Shown: piece after piece, positions 36,317-44,431 of the stretch | How positions within the stretch are numbered: the stretch's first letter is position 1 | Layout of the letters: every line of letters starts with the position of its first letter | Source of the DNA: CAVYXK01 sp963772445 | GTDB taxonomy: Bacteria > Pseudomonadota > Alphaproteobacteria > Acetobacterales > Acetobacteraceae | Direction: 5' to 3' | DNA: 64,000 bases | Assembly: GCA_963772445.1 (NCBI GenBank) | Contig: CAVYXK010000015.1 | Coordinates: 434,001-498,000 of the forward strand | Made by a program: the position numbers and the translations under genes | Notes under the pieces: generated by a model | What the model was told of the DNA's origin: nothing | Seen by the model: only the letters and a program-made list of their open reading frames with translations | Database searches by the model: none

Positions 36317-37092
36317 ACCCGCCGTCTATCCCGAGTTCGAGCCGCTGCCCGCCTACGAGCCGCTGGACAATTCCGGCGTATCGGTCCGGTTTCGTTGGTT
36401 GGAGAAGTCGTTCGGCCAACGCCAGGTGCTGGGCGGGATCGACCTGGCAGTCGCGGCCGGCGAGTTCGTCGCCGTCGTCGACCGCAGCGGCTGCGGCAAA
36501 GCACACGGCTGCGTCTGCTGGCGGGACTCGACACGCCCACCGGCGGGACGATTGAGTTGGGTGGTGGCGCCATCCCCGCGCGCGACGTGCGGCTGATGTT
36601 TCAGGAGCCGCGCCCGCTGCCCTGGGCGCGCGAGCTGCGCAATGTGGAGGTCGGAGTTGCCGGTACGCGGGATGCGCATCGTCATCGCCGGCTTGCGCGC
36701 GAGGCACTGGCGTGCGTCGGCTTGGGCGACCGTGCCGACGACTGGCCCGCGGCGCTGTCCGGCGGCCGGAAGCAGCGCGTTGCCCTGGCGCGCGCTTTGT
36801 TCAGCCACCCGGCCGTGTTGGCGCTGGACGAACCGCTCGGCGCCTCGATGCGCTGACCCGCATCCAGATGCAGGCGCTGATCGAGGAAAGCTGGCTGCGG
36901 CAGGGCTTCACCGCGCTGCTGGTCACCCATGATGTGGCCGAGGCGGTCACGTTGGCAGACCGCGTGCCGGTGTTGGAGAACGGGCGGATCAGTCGTGACG
37001 TGCCGATCGAGTTGCCGCGTCCGCGCCGGCGCGGCGACTCCAGCTTCGCCGCGATCGAGGGGCGTATTCTCGATTGTCTGCTGGACCAATAA
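36313..37092 (+). pseudogene. SsuB-like ABC transporter ATPase, degraded
   Basis: Remnant of a sulfonate/nitrate-type importer ATPase in three frames. VRFRWLEKSFGQRQVLGGID ends at a damaged Walker A (DRSGCGKAH, where the family has GRSGCGKST). LLAGLDTPTGGTIELGG, LMFQEPRPLPWARELRNVEV, the signature LSGGRKQRVALARALF and Walker B VLALDEPLGA follow in a second frame to a stop near 36854. LIEESWLRQGFTALLVTHDV to the end at 37092 is in a third. Frameshifts lie near 36500 and 36842. No permease or binding-protein gene is adjacent. Confidence 0.75.
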
Positions 37093-37156
37093 GCCAGCCG
37101 GTAGCAACCGTTATTGCAAGCCGAAGGCGAAGCAATCTCCCACCCACGGTCGACTC

Positions 37157-38002
37157 TCAATCGCGGTGAAACACCAGCGTGCGGAGTTCGATGCTCTCGC
37201 GCGGTAGTTTGTCCGCCGGCGCGGTCGGGTCCTCGAACGCCGAGTGCGGCGCAAAGCGCGCCCTGCCGTCGCGCGCGGAATCGAAGCATTTCAGCAGCAG
37301 CGCCTCGTCCGGCATCATGTCGGGAACATAGAACCAGCGATGCGCCGGGTTGTAGCGCACGGCGTAGGTCTCGCCCTTCCGGTCGCGGTAGATCAGGGCA
37401 GACGGGACCCAATCGTCCGGAGCGACGCTCCGCGCATCGCACACCGCCAGCGGCGCGTCGCGCAGCGGGCCGGTGATCGGACGCCACACATTGACGATCT
37501 CGTAGCGGTGCTGCAGCAGCAATTCGGCCTCTGCCCCCATCAGGTCGCGTACGCGCTGCGGCGCCGAGGTCTCCGTGTAGTCGTTATGCACCCGAGCCAC
37601 CGGTTGGCGCGGCGTGCCGGCGGTGCGATCCTCCGCGTCCCAGATCCGGCGGCGCAGCGTGTGATCGAACACAATCACGTGTGCTGCGCCGGTTGCCTCT
37701 GCAACCAGGTGCTCGGCTTCAGGGTAGTAGGTGCGGCGCAGTTCGTCTTCGTCGTAGAAGTCGCGCACCGCGCTGTGCTGGCGCACCAGGGCGAAGCCCT
37801 CGCGATCCAGCGACGCCTCTGCGGCGATCGGGCGGGCGTCGCGCACCGACATGCGGTGGGGCTCGTACGTGGCGTTGGTGCGCGGCACACCGGGTGGCGG
37901 ATCGTACGTGTAATTGTGCGGCGGTTCCGCCATCGGGGCAAGGTAGTAGAAATCTGCCTCGACCTTGCGCAGCGCCGCAGGGGAGTCGATCCAGGTGTCC
38001 AT
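37157..38002 (-). CDS. CmcJ/NvfI-family oxidoreductase
   Basis: 281 residues from the ATG at 38002, with AAAGGAGG seven bases upstream. The family is related to cephamycin CmcJ and fungal NvfI/AsaB-like proteins. The recognisable blocks are YDPPPGVPRTN, RDARPIAAEASLDREGFAL, HVIVFDHTLRRR, ARVHNDYTE (putative iron-site H/D), VNVWRPITGPLRDAPLAVCD and HRWFYVPDMMPDEALLLKCFDS. The reaction is not predictable; hydroxylation or oxidation of a small molecule is likely. It appears intact and monocistronic. Confidence 0.82.
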   Translation of the reverse strand: MDTWIDSPAALRKVEADFYYLAPMAEPPHNYTYDPPPGVPRTNATYEPHRMSVRDARPIAAEASLDREGFALVRQHSAVRDFYDEDELRRTYYPEAEHLVAEATGAAHVIVFDHTLRRRIWDAEDRTAGTPRQPVARVHNDYTETSAPQRVRDLMGAEAELLLQHRYEIVNVWRPITGPLRDAPLAVCDARSVAPDDWVPSALIYRDRKGETYAVRYNPAHRWFYVPDMMPDEALLLKCFDSARDGRARFAPHSAFEDPTAPADKLPRESIELRTLVFHRD

Positions 38003-38261
38003 CAGATCCTCCTTTCGTTCACGCCCCAGCACGCGAAAGCCGAGCAGCATTTTGGCGCGATCATCGGTAAATCAAGGCGACCCAGGGGGCCGCTTTCAGT
38101 GCGCGACTTGCGCCGAGCCTGCCGTCTCGGGTGGCGATCCGGTCCTTCACGGGACACGCGGGCCAGGATTCTGCGCAGACAGCGACCACTGCTGGAACAG
38201 CTAAGCACCAGCCTGCAGCCGGCTCTACCGTAGTCCGCAGAGCCGCGATGCGCCGGCTCGT

Positions 38262-38664
38262 CTATCCGGGCATTTTTGCGAAGCGCTGCATCTCACCGCC
38301 GAGTTGTACCCAGAGCTGCGCGCTGTCGCAGTAAATCTCCATCGCCGGCTTCACCCAGCTTGGATCGTCCAATGTCCCCACCTGCACCATGACGACGCCG
38401 GGCAGCGCCTCTGCCTCATCCATTATGGTCGAGCCGCAGACGGGGCAGAACCGGCGGAACATTGTCTTGCCGCTGTCGCCCTTGTCTTCGAATGTTGTCA
38501 AATTGCCTTGCACGGACAACGCGGTTTGCGGGATGCCGACCACGATGCCGAAAGCGCTTCCGGTTGCTTTCTGGCAATTGTGGCAATGGCAAACGCCGAC
38601 GAATGCAGGTTCCGTCCGCGCTATAGCGCACTTTGCCGCACAGGCAGCCGCCAACGATCTGAGT
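38262..38664 (-). pseudogene. GFA/Mss4-like zinc protein, interrupted by IS5 element and frameshifted
   Basis: Glutathione-dependent formaldehyde-activating-enzyme-like protein. Zinc motifs are CLCG, CHCHNCQK and CPVCG. The first codons after the insertion read TQIVGGCLCGKVRYSADG in one frame; near 38615 the frame changes to EPAFVGVCHCHNCQKATGSAF and runs to the stop at 38262. The start codon lies on the other side of the IS: the minus strand from 41558 reads ATG ACT CA. Joining at the shared TGAGT repeat restores ATG ACT CAG ATC GTT. The gene is doubly broken. Confidence 0.78.
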
Positions 38665-38780
38665 GTCCGTCCGGAAGGTTTGCGAGTTCTTTGAGTCGGT
38701 TAGCCTGTGGCCGAGAAACGCTCTTGAACCCGCTGGATTCGTTGTGACTGTATAGCTGGCACCGATTCGTGAGGTGCCAA

Positions 38781-41533
38781 ATGTGGACCGATGAGACGCG
38801 GGCTCGATATGACCGAAGCGGGCTGCGCTATCCGAGCGATTTGACGGATGATGAGTGGGCTCTGGTCAAGCCATTGATCCCGCCGGCGAAGCCCGGCGGG
38901 CGCAAACGCAAAGTCGATGAACGGGAAGTTGTGAACGGCATCATGTATGTGCTGAGCACGGGCTGCCAGTGGCGCTATATTCCGAAAGACCTGCCGCCAA
39001 GGAGCACGTTGCACGACTACTTTGACCGCTGGAACTACGACGGCACGCTGGAGAAAATCCACCACACGCTCTATGTGAAATGTCGCGAAGAGATGCGGCG
39101 AGAGCCGAGTCCCACAGCTTGCGTGATCGACAGCCAAAGCGTGAAAAGCGCCGAAAAAGGCGGGGCCTGTATTGATCCGCATGGATACGATGCGGGCAAG
39201 AGTGCGCCTCGACGGCGCGCATCATCTATGGAGGAAGGTTCCATCCGGAGAGTTGTCGATTGATCCGGAAGCTGACGAGCGGCTTGGCTGGGCAACCGGC
39301 TGGGTCGAAGCCTCGTGACAAAGACCGCCTTGGGCGGCCGAGCGATCCAATGGGCCGTAACGTGAGTGAAGTTCGAGCAGGCCTCGAAAGAGTCGATGCA
39401 GATGCCGACCCGTCTCTTGCTCGGGGAAGGCCGCGCGGGCAGGGAAGAAATCGACAAGCGCACCTGCCTGGTCTGCCGGGGTATTGGGCACGGCACGTTG
39501 GAAAGGTGATGCGGGTAATCGAGGGAGACCCATCTGAGTCGGAGGTCGCGGCTCCAACACCGCGTATTGGCGGTGGACTCGGGCGGGTGTCGGACAGGGT
39601 CATAGTACCTGTTGAGACCGGGTAACGCCGGCGGAGGGAAGGGCCCTGACTTCTGGTGCGCTTTCGACGATGGCGAGGTGGGGGTGATTGGCGATGAGCC
39701 TTGAAACACCCGACAAGATCAGGAACCTTCAGAGAAAGCTCTACCGCAAGGCGAAGGCGGAGCCTGCCTTCCGCTTCTACATTCTGTACGACAAAATCTG
39801 CCGCGAAGACGTGCTCCTACACGCCTATGCGCTTGCCCGCGCCAATGCGGGTGCCCCAGGTGTGGACGGCGTGACGTTCGAGCAGATCGAGGCGTCGGGT
39901 GTAGAGGTCTGGCTGGCGGGCTTGCGCGAGGAACTCGTCTCAAGGACCTACCGGCCTGATCCGGTGCGGCGGGTGATGATCCCGAAGCCAGGCGGCGGCG
40001 AACGTCCGCTCGGCATCCCAACGATCCGGGACAGGGTGATCCAGACCGCTGCCAAGATCGTGCTGGAACCGGTCTTCGAGGCGGACTTTGAGGACAATGC
40101 CTACGGGTATCGACCGCGCCGAAGCGCGATCGATGCGGTCAAGGAAGCGCACCGGCTGCTATGCCGGGGCTACACCGATGTCGTCGATGCCGATTTGTCG
40201 AAATACTTCGACACGATCCCGCATGCGGACCTCCTGAAATCAGTGGCCCGCCGGATCGTCGACCGCCACGTGCTGTGGCTGATCAAGCTGTGGTTACGAG
40301 CGCCGGTCGAGGAGCGGGATAGCGACGGGAAACGGCGGGTGAGCAGGGGCAAGGACCACAAGCGCGGCACACCACAAGGTGGGGTCGTAAGTCCGCTACT
40401 CTCCGTCATCTACATGAACCGATTCCTGAAGCATTGGCGTCTGACGGGACGCGGCGAGGCTTTCCATGCGCACGTCGTTTCCTATGCCGACGACTTCGTC
40501 ATCCTCAGCCGCGGCCACGCAGCGGAGGCTCTGACCTGGACGAAGGGGGTGATGACGAAGCTCGGGCTGACGATCAACGAGGCAAAGACCTCGGTGAAAA
40601 GTGCCCGGCGCGAAGGCTTCGACTTCCTTGGCTACACGCTGGGACCGCGCCACCTGCCGAACGGTGGTCGCTGGTATCTGGGGGCATGCCCGTCCAAGAA
40701 GAGCGTGCAGCGGGTCAAGACCAAGATCGGCGACTTGCTGGTGCCGGGCAACAAGGGTGCCTGGGATGAAGTGCGAGCGCAGCTGAACCGTGTCCTACGC
40801 GGTTGGTCCGCTTACTTCTCCTATGGCGCTCTCGCCTCGGCCTATGAAGCCGTCGATCAACATGTCTACGACCGTGTGCTGCACTTCCTCCGCCAACGGC
40901 ACGACGTGCAGGGGCGCGGTACAGGCCAGTTCTCCCGCGAGCATGTCTACGGGGAGTTGGGCGTACTGTGCCTTCGACGCGAGCGCGGGCGGTCGTCGCC
41001 GTGGGCCATGCGGTGAAGCCAGTCGGAAAGCCGGATGCGGGAAACCCGCACGTCCGGTTTGATGAGCGGGGACGGGAAACGGGGCACAGCTACCGCGCCC
41101 GTCCTCGACTCTACAGATCAAGGGAAAGAAGCGCCACATTCTGGTCGATACACTAGGGCTGTTGCTGCATGCCGTGGTTCACCCGGCTGACATTCAGGAC
41201 CGTGATGGTGGCGTGCTGGTGCTAGCGACCTTGTTCGGCATGTTTCCCTTCCTGCAGAAGCTGTTCGCCGATGCCGGATATCAGGGGCCGCAATTTCATG
41301 CTGCGGCGGCCACGGTCCTGCCGAAACTATCGATCGAGATCGTGAAACGCTCGGATCAGGCGAAAGGCTTCGAGGTGCTCCCAAAACGCTGGGTCGTCGA
41401 GCGTACCTTTGCCTGGTTAGGGCGCTGTCGTCGGCTGGCAAAAGATTTCGAGAACCTCACCCGAACTGCGGTTGCCTTCATCCGCCTTGCCTCGATCCGG
41501 CTCATGCTGAGAAGGCTCTGCAATCCCTGCTAA
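38781..41533 (+). CDS. IS5-family transposase, split by a group II intron
   Basis: DDE transposase in two exons, 38781-39201 and 41115-41533; together 840 bases, 279 residues. The opening MWTDETRARYDRSGLRYPSD and PRSTLHDYFDRW are typical of the group. The catalytic Asp residues are in CVIDSQSVK and LFADAGYQG, and the Glu in VVERTFAWLGRCRRL. Exon 1 ends AAG A and exon 2 begins AG ATC AAG. Exact intron removal therefore gives continuous DAGKKIKGKKRHILVD. Without splicing, translation runs into the intron and stops at 39261-39263. Confidence 0.85.
39694..41016 (+). CDS. ltrA: Group II intron reverse transcriptase/maturase
   Basis: 440 residues from the ATG at 39694. Reverse-transcriptase blocks are GAPGVDGVTFEQIE (RT0/1), RPLGIPTIRDRVIQTAAK (RT2), FEDNAYGYRPRRSA, DADLSKYFDTIPH (RT3), GTPQGGVVSPLLSVIYM (RT4), the catalytic YADDFVIL (RT5) and FDFLGYT (RT7). 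The maturase X domain includes VLRGWSAYFSYG near 370. There is no C-terminal HNH endonuclease domain, so mobility should use nascent strands at replication forks, as in RmInt1-like introns. It promotes splicing and retrohoming of its own intron. Confidence 0.93.
   Translation: MSLETPDKIRNLQRKLYRKAKAEPAFRFYILYDKICREDVLLHAYALARANAGAPGVDGVTFEQIEASGVEVWLAGLREELVSRTYRPDPVRRVMIPKPGGGERPLGIPTIRDRVIQTAAKIVLEPVFEADFEDNAYGYRPRRSAIDAVKEAHRLLCRGYTDVVDADLSKYFDTIPHADLLKSVARRIVDRHVLWLIKLWLRAPVEERDSDGKRRVSRGKDHKRGTPQGGVVSPLLSVIYMNRFLKHWRLTGRGEAFHAHVVSYADDFVILSRGHAAEALTWTKGVMTKLGLTINEAKTSVKSARREGFDFLGYTLGPRHLPNGGRWYLGACPSKKSVQRVKTKIGDLLVPGNKGAWDEVRAQLNRVLRGWSAYFSYGALASAYEAVDQHVYDRVLHFLRQRHDVQGRGTGQFSREHVYGELGVLCLRRERGRSSPWAMR
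41028..41114 (+). ncRNA. Group II intron domains V and VI
   Basis: 41028-41061 folds as the 34-base domain V: AAAGCCGGA pairs with TCCGGTTT, and TGCGG/CCGCA closes a GAAA-type loop. The AGC triad is at 41029-41031. Domain VI pairs GGGGACGGG (about 41068-41076) with CCCGTCCTC (about 41098-41106) and carries an unpaired A at 41108, seven bases from the 3' splice site. Confidence 0.75.
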
Positions 41534-41752
41534 ACTTTCCGGACAGACTTTGAGTCATGTTCTCGTTCCCTTGCCAACCCAGTTTCGCCGGACGCTGCCA
41601 TAAGACAGTCCCAAAAGCAACCAGCCAATTATCCCCCTCCCCTTGCGGGAGGGGGAAGGGGGAGGGGGCCAGGAAGCCGACCGCCCCGCTGGTATCAGTC
41701 CCCGTTTCTGCTACCAACGGGACCGAGAGGCCCCACTCAGGTAACCACGCAC

Positions 41753-42538
41753 ATGACAACAACCGACAGCCATCGCAGCCGCATCGTGGACCAGTTCACC
41801 CGCCAGGCGGTGCCCTTCAACACCGCCTCACCCATCACCGACGAGAACGCGCTCCGCATGATCGTCGATGCGGCCCGGCCGCAGCCGAGCAACACAATGC
41901 TGGACGTGGCCTGCGGCGGCGGCATCGTTGTCTGCGCCTTTGCCCCGTATGTGCAGCACGCCACCGGCATCGACATGACCCCGGCGATGCTCGAGCGCGC
42001 ACGGCGGCTGGCGGGCGACAGAAACATCGCCAATGTTACCTTCGACCAGGCCGACGCGCAGGCGCTGCCCTATCCCGACGCGGCCTTCGATATCGTGGTC
42101 ACCCGCTTCTCCTTCCACCATTTCCTCGACCCGCTGGCGGTACTGCGCGAGATGCGGCGCGTCACCGCGCCTGGCGGCCGCATCGTCGTCGTCGATATGT
42201 ACGCATCGGAGGACGGCGCGAAAGCGGCCGAATGGAACCGGCTCGAGAAGCTGCGCGATCCATCGCATGTCCGCTGCCTCAGTCTGACGGAGCTGCGTGG
42301 CCTGTTTGCTGCCGCCGCTCTTTCTGAACCGGCGGCCGCGTTCTATGAGCTCGGCGACGACGTGAACAACCTGCTGGCGCGCTCGTTCCCCAACCCCGGC
42401 GACGACGCAAAGATCATCGCGATGTTCGCCGCCTCGGCCGAGGGCGGCCTGCTCGGCATTCCTGTCCGGCGCGATGGCGACCGTCTGCGCTACGCCTATC
42501 CCGTGGCAATCCTGGCCGCTGTGCGACAGAGCTTATAG
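41753..42538 (+). CDS. Class I SAM-dependent methyltransferase (UbiE/MenG-like)
   Basis: 261 residues. The SAM-binding motif I is MLDVACGGGIVVCAFAP (about 50), motif II GIDMTPAMLERAR, then the post-motif FDIVVTRFSFHHFLDP and GGRIVVVDMYASED. The substrate is unknown. Its last ~145 bases (42374-42517) are duplicated at 44283-44425 beyond a TPR gene. The gene begins 195 bases after the IS5 element, in a spacer holding a GC-rich palindrome (about 41636-41668). It is intact. Confidence 0.88.
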   Translation: MTTTDSHRSRIVDQFTRQAVPFNTASPITDENALRMIVDAARPQPSNTMLDVACGGGIVVCAFAPYVQHATGIDMTPAMLERARRLAGDRNIANVTFDQADAQALPYPDAAFDIVVTRFSFHHFLDPLAVLREMRRVTAPGGRIVVVDMYASEDGAKAAEWNRLEKLRDPSHVRCLSLTELRGLFAAAALSEPAAAFYELGDDVNNLLARSFPNPGDDAKIIAMFAASAEGGLLGIPVRRDGDRLRYAYPVAILAAVRQSL

Positions 42539-44230
42539 CTGAGCCCTGCGCTCGCTGAGGAGCCGTTCGGCTGGGCAAGGCCATTGCGAACTTCCGTTTG
42601 CAACTGCTGGTGTGAAGCCTGTTCCGCCACTTCCGAGGCCGCGCGATAGGCGGCGACCGCCTCCTTCAGCCGCGCCGTCCCGCTCTCGCGTTCCCCAAGC
42701 GTCCGAAGCGCGGCGCCGAGGTTGTTCTGCGTCGTCGCCCAGTCGAGCGGCACGCGCTCGCGCGTCCGTTCCTCCAGCGCCGCGCGATAGGCGGCGACCG
42801 CCTCATCCAGCCGCGCCGTCCCGTTCTCGCGTTCCCCAAGCCTCGCAAGCGCGCTGCCGAGGTTGTTCTACGTCATCGCCCAGTCGAGCGGCACACGCTC
42901 GCGCGTCCCTTCCTCCAGCGCCGCGCGATAGGCGGCGATCGCCTCCTCCAGCCGCGCCGTCCCGCTCTCGCGTTCCCCAAGCCTCTGAAGCGCGGCGCTG
43001 AGGTTGTTCTGCGTCATCGCCCAGTCGAGCGGCACACGCTCCCGCGTCCTTTCCTCCAGCGCCGCGCGATAGGCGGCGACCGCCTCCTCCAGCCGCGCCG
43101 TCCCGCTCTCGCGTTCCCCAAGCGTCGCAAGCGCGGCGCCGAGGTTGTTTTGCGTCATCGCCCAGTCGAGCGGCACACGCTCGCGCGTCCTTTCCTCCAG
43201 CGCTGCGCGATAGACGGCGGCCGCCTCCTCCAGCCGTGCCTGCCCCGAGCGTCGAGAGCGCGTTGCCGAGCAGAATTGCGGCCGTTCCGCGTTCCCTGCT
43301 GTCCCGGGCGGTGACAGCCATCCGTCGGGTCATCTCTGCGGCAATCGCGAGGGACAGGTTCAGCCCCCGAGTTTCCCCTTCCTCGTGGTAGTCGTCGTAC
43401 CGATGACGGAACTGCGACGCCCATGCCGGGCGGTCGGTGGTTTCCTCCGCAACGACGATCGCCTCGACACGGCGCGCGACGGCGGCTGGGTCCCGTCGCA
43501 GGATGTCCTGCTCCACGCCGGCTTCCAGGAGAGCAACGCGAGAACGCCGGAACGAATTGCGTTGCTCCGCTTCCCTTCGGTCGAGGTCGATCAGCGCATC
43601 ATCGACAGTCTGCGCCGCGCCGTCAAAATCGCCGACCCTGGTCTCCTCAGCGACACGCGCGAGCACATGATCGACAAACTCATCCAGGCTGGTTCCCCGT
43701 TCGCCCCTTGCGATCACGTCGAGCGCGACGCTGACGGCCTTTTCCAGCTCGATGATCGCCTGATCGAAGTCGAGCGCCTCGTTCGGTGTCAGACGCTGGG
43801 CGAGCCTGATGATAGCCTGCCGTTCAAGACCGGCTTGCTCAGCCCTTTTGGTTTCTCCGCGCGCATCGAGAACCGCGACCAGCCGGGACACGATTTCATC
43901 CGGAAGTTCTCGGCTACGACGCAGCAGCTCGCGCAGGCCGGATAGTTGCAGCAGACTGCGAAATTCCGGATCCTCTTCCAGCGCGGCCACGCTGTGCGTC
44001 AGCAGGCAGGCCAGCGCGATATATCCGATCCTGCCGGACGCGAAGGTCTCGTCCTTCCGATCCAGTGCCGCCGCGCGTGCCAGCGCCGCCTGCACGATGC
44101 GGTGGGGGCTCAGATCCTGCTGCGCAAATCCGTCCGCTCCCGGCATGCACGCTGGTAGCACGTGCTCCAGCGCCGCCAGGGCTGCCTCGGCGTCCGGATC
44201 CCTGATCCGCCATTCCGTTCCCGTCGGCAT
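42496..44230 (-). pseudogene. TPR-repeat protein with frameshift and amber codon
   Basis: The N-terminal ~325 codons (44230 to about 43245) are helical and not recognised as a domain; they include VLPACMPGADGFAQQDL and AALDRKDETFASGRIGYIALA. Then 47-residue TPR-like units follow (ERVPLDWAMTQNNLGAAL, LGERESGTARLEEAVAAYRA). Near 43243 a short deletion or indel shifts the frame. At 42868-42870 a TAG replaces the Gln codon CAG of WAMTQNN. Past these lesions the units continue to a stop at 42496, overlapping the methyltransferase end. Such TPR arrays often serve as sensors or scaffolds in bacterial conflict systems; that role is inference here. Confidence 0.75.
42630..43250 (-). repeat. Tandem 141-bp repeats encoding 47-residue TPR units
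   Basis: The word CCTCCAGCGC recurs at 42771, 42912, 43053 and 43194, exactly 141 bases apart, with a diverged unit at about 42630. Copies are about 90 percent alike by eye. The period is 47 codons, so gain or loss of units keeps the frame. Confidence 0.85.
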
Positions 44231-44282
44231 GAATTACGAAACCACAACGGCGGGGACGTTCAAGCGAACAAGCGCGAATCGG

Positions 44283-44425
44283 CTGGCGCGCTCGTTTCCC
44301 AGTCCCGGCGACGACGCAAAGATCATTGCGATGTTTGCCGCCTCTGCCTACGACGATCGGTTGGTATTCCCGTCCGCCGCGGCGGCACTCGACTTCGCTA
44401 CGCCTATCCGGTGGCGATCCTGGCC
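44283..44425 (+). repeat. Partial duplicate of the methyltransferase 3' end
   Basis: From CTGGCGCGCTCG to GGCGATCCTGGCC this matches 42374-42517, the last ~48 codons of the methyltransferase, with several substitutions and small indels. The two copies flank the TPR gene in the same orientation. The duplicate ends six bases before the IS1380 inverted repeat. Confidence 0.75.
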
Positions 44426-44431
44426 ACGCAC

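Larger units (their letters stand above)
39202..41114 (+). mobile_element. Group II intron inside the IS5 transposase gene
   Basis: 1913 bases, starting GTGCG and ending CTAC, both consensus ends. Domain V lies at about 41028-41061: the AGC catalytic triad (41029-41031), a GNRA-like GAAA loop and the closing TCCGGTTT arm. Domain VI follows, with a candidate branch-point A at 41108. Domain IV encodes a reverse transcriptase. A stretch TCTTGCT (39415-39421) can pair with the seven exon bases GGCAAGA just before the intron (one G-U pair), fitting EBS1-IBS1 target recognition. The intron is in the same orientation as the host gene, so splicing can rescue the transposase. Confidence 0.88.
38660..41555 (+). 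mobile_element. IS5-family insertion sequence carrying a group II intron
   Basis: The element is bounded by imperfect inverted repeats: GTCCGTCCGGAAGGTTTGCG from 38665, and GTCTGTCCGGAAAGTTTAGC read on the minus strand from about 41547. TGAGT flanks both sides (38660-38664 and 41551-41555) as a probable target duplication; the exact edge is uncertain by one or two bases. Without the 1913-base intron the IS would be about 970 bases, normal for this group. It lies in codon 3 of the GFA gene. A truncated relative is at 56190-56515. Confidence 0.8.

Noticed and set aside
41636..41668. GC-rich palindrome (CCCCTCCC/GGGAGGGGG) considered as a terminator of the IS or GFA gene
   Set aside because: It lacks a T tract and lies upstream of both the GFA start and the methyltransferase, so it is more likely a dispersed repeat.
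42630..43250. Regular repeats considered as a CRISPR-like array
   Set aside because: The period is 141 bases with no unique spacers and a clear TPR coding frame.
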